This document shows, in pieces, positions 63,711-64,000 of a stretch of DNA of 64,000 nucleotides (its first letter is position 1; each line of letters starts with the position of its first letter). The translations under genes were made by a program, and so were the position numbers. A model generated the notes under the pieces. It was not told where the DNA came from, did no database searches, and saw only the letters and a list, made by a program, of their open reading frames with translations. This DNA is from Parvibaculum sp963975745. GTDB lineage: Bacteria > Pseudomonadota > Alphaproteobacteria > Parvibaculales > Parvibaculaceae. The stretch covers positions 1-64,000 of the forward strand of contig NZ_CAXBIB010000012.1 of assembly GCF_963975745.1 (NCBI RefSeq). The letters are read 5' to 3'.

Positions 63711-63800
63711 GCGGGGCGAACTCCCCTGTCGCGATGGTGGCGGGCGCGCACGAGGCTCCGTTTTACGTCGCGCGCGCCGCAAGTCAATCGCGGCCGGGTT

Positions 63801-64000
63801 TCAGCAGCAGGCGCCGCCTTCGGCGGCCGCGTCATTCGCGCCGAACGGCATCTGTGTGCCGCAGCCCTCGAAAATGCCGTAATGACGCGCGAAATCGCCG
63901 ATGAAGTCGAAATGCGGCGCCAACCGGCTTTCCTTCAGCATGCGCCATGTATTGCCGCAGACCGGGAAGACGCGGCCCTTCTCGATGCGGTGATGGGCGT
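63801..64000 (-). CDS. Partial: C-terminus of an ArsM-like methyltransferase
   Basis: The last 65 residues of a minus-strand gene whose beginning lies beyond the window. The readable part runs HHRIEKGRVFPVCGNTWRML, then HFDFIGDFARHYGIFEGCGT, and ends GGACC. I recognise this as the C-terminal region of a class of SAM-dependent methyltransferases related to arsenite methyltransferase, which often ends in paired Cys. The match is from memory and covers only the tail, so substrate should not be assumed. Confidence 0.55.
   Translation of the reverse strand, partial: AHHRIEKGRVFPVCGNTWRMLKESRLAPHFDFIGDFARHYGIFEGCGTQMPFGANDAAAEGGACC

Overview
The window is high-G+C chromosomal DNA from a Gram-negative alphaproteobacterium. 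Supporting signs are the order uvrC-pgsA-moaD-moaE, a PetP/PetR-like MarR-response regulator-kinase set, the CoQ accessory factor UbiK, lgt next to a MidA-type methyltransferase, a mitochondrial-fission-ELM1-like protein, the Ctc form of ribosomal protein L25, and a DnaG primase with the degenerate zinc site seen in some alphaproteobacteria. A Parvibaculum-like or related Hyphomicrobiales lineage seems plausible to me, but the sequence alone does not settle this. I see no insertion sequence, prophage, CRISPR array, rRNA or tRNA gene. Most of the window is core chromosome with small accessory islands.

Layout. 0-0.37 kb: gene-free, with iterated DNA motifs. 0.37-3.9 kb (minus): prs, rplY, pth, ychF. 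4-7.8 kb (minus): lgt, midA-like, pgeF and a lipoprotein. 8-10.5 kb (plus): ubiK, a YbjN protein, proC and a TetR-type regulator. 10.5-13.7 kb (minus): a SnoaL-like protein and a MarR/response regulator/kinase set, divergent from ilvE (13.9 kb). 14.9-20.8 kb (minus): moaE, moaD, pgsA, uvrC, folB, a pteridine-reductase-like SDR and a CaCA antiporter. 21-26.3 kb: accessory genes, including two tandem paralogous lipoproteins. 26.3-28.6 kb: uvrB. 28.9-31.5 kb: a PH-like membrane protein, a methyltransferase and two tandem TetR paralogs. 31.6-34.5 kb: a class GN sortase with its VIT/vWA target. 34.7-38.7 kb: a GST, and a MocR regulator divergent from a small flavin-protein operon. 38.8-45 kb: aminotransferase, M48 protease, Dps, HAD phosphatase, sulfotransferase, trxB and peroxiredoxin. 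45.3-51 kb: a His-rich TPR protein, then a minus-strand group of an unknown 659-aa protein, a 2OG-Fe(II) oxygenase and an ELM1-like protein. 51-61.7 kb: Lrp, greA, carB, carA, yqeY, dnaG and rpoD. 61.7-64 kb: an 88-aa basic protein, a 341-aa unknown and the end of an ArsM-like methyltransferase.

How it fits together. The most useful regulatory observation is a 17-bp palindrome (ATTAGA-N5-TCTAA) at both the dps and peroxiredoxin promoters. It points to one iron- or peroxide-responsive regulator for both genes. A second is a TGGACCT direct repeat between the MocR gene and the flavin-protein operon. Third, hairpins sit directly against the ribosome-binding sites of rplY, rpoD and the 88-aa gene. 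Fourth, the first 330 bases hold spaced CCGGGGATAAGTT motifs and 11-bp-phased TGACAG repeats, a layout resembling a replication or multi-site regulatory region; one further CGGGGATAAGTT copy lies just after rpoD. The least explained gene group is the ELM1/oxygenase/659-aa operon.
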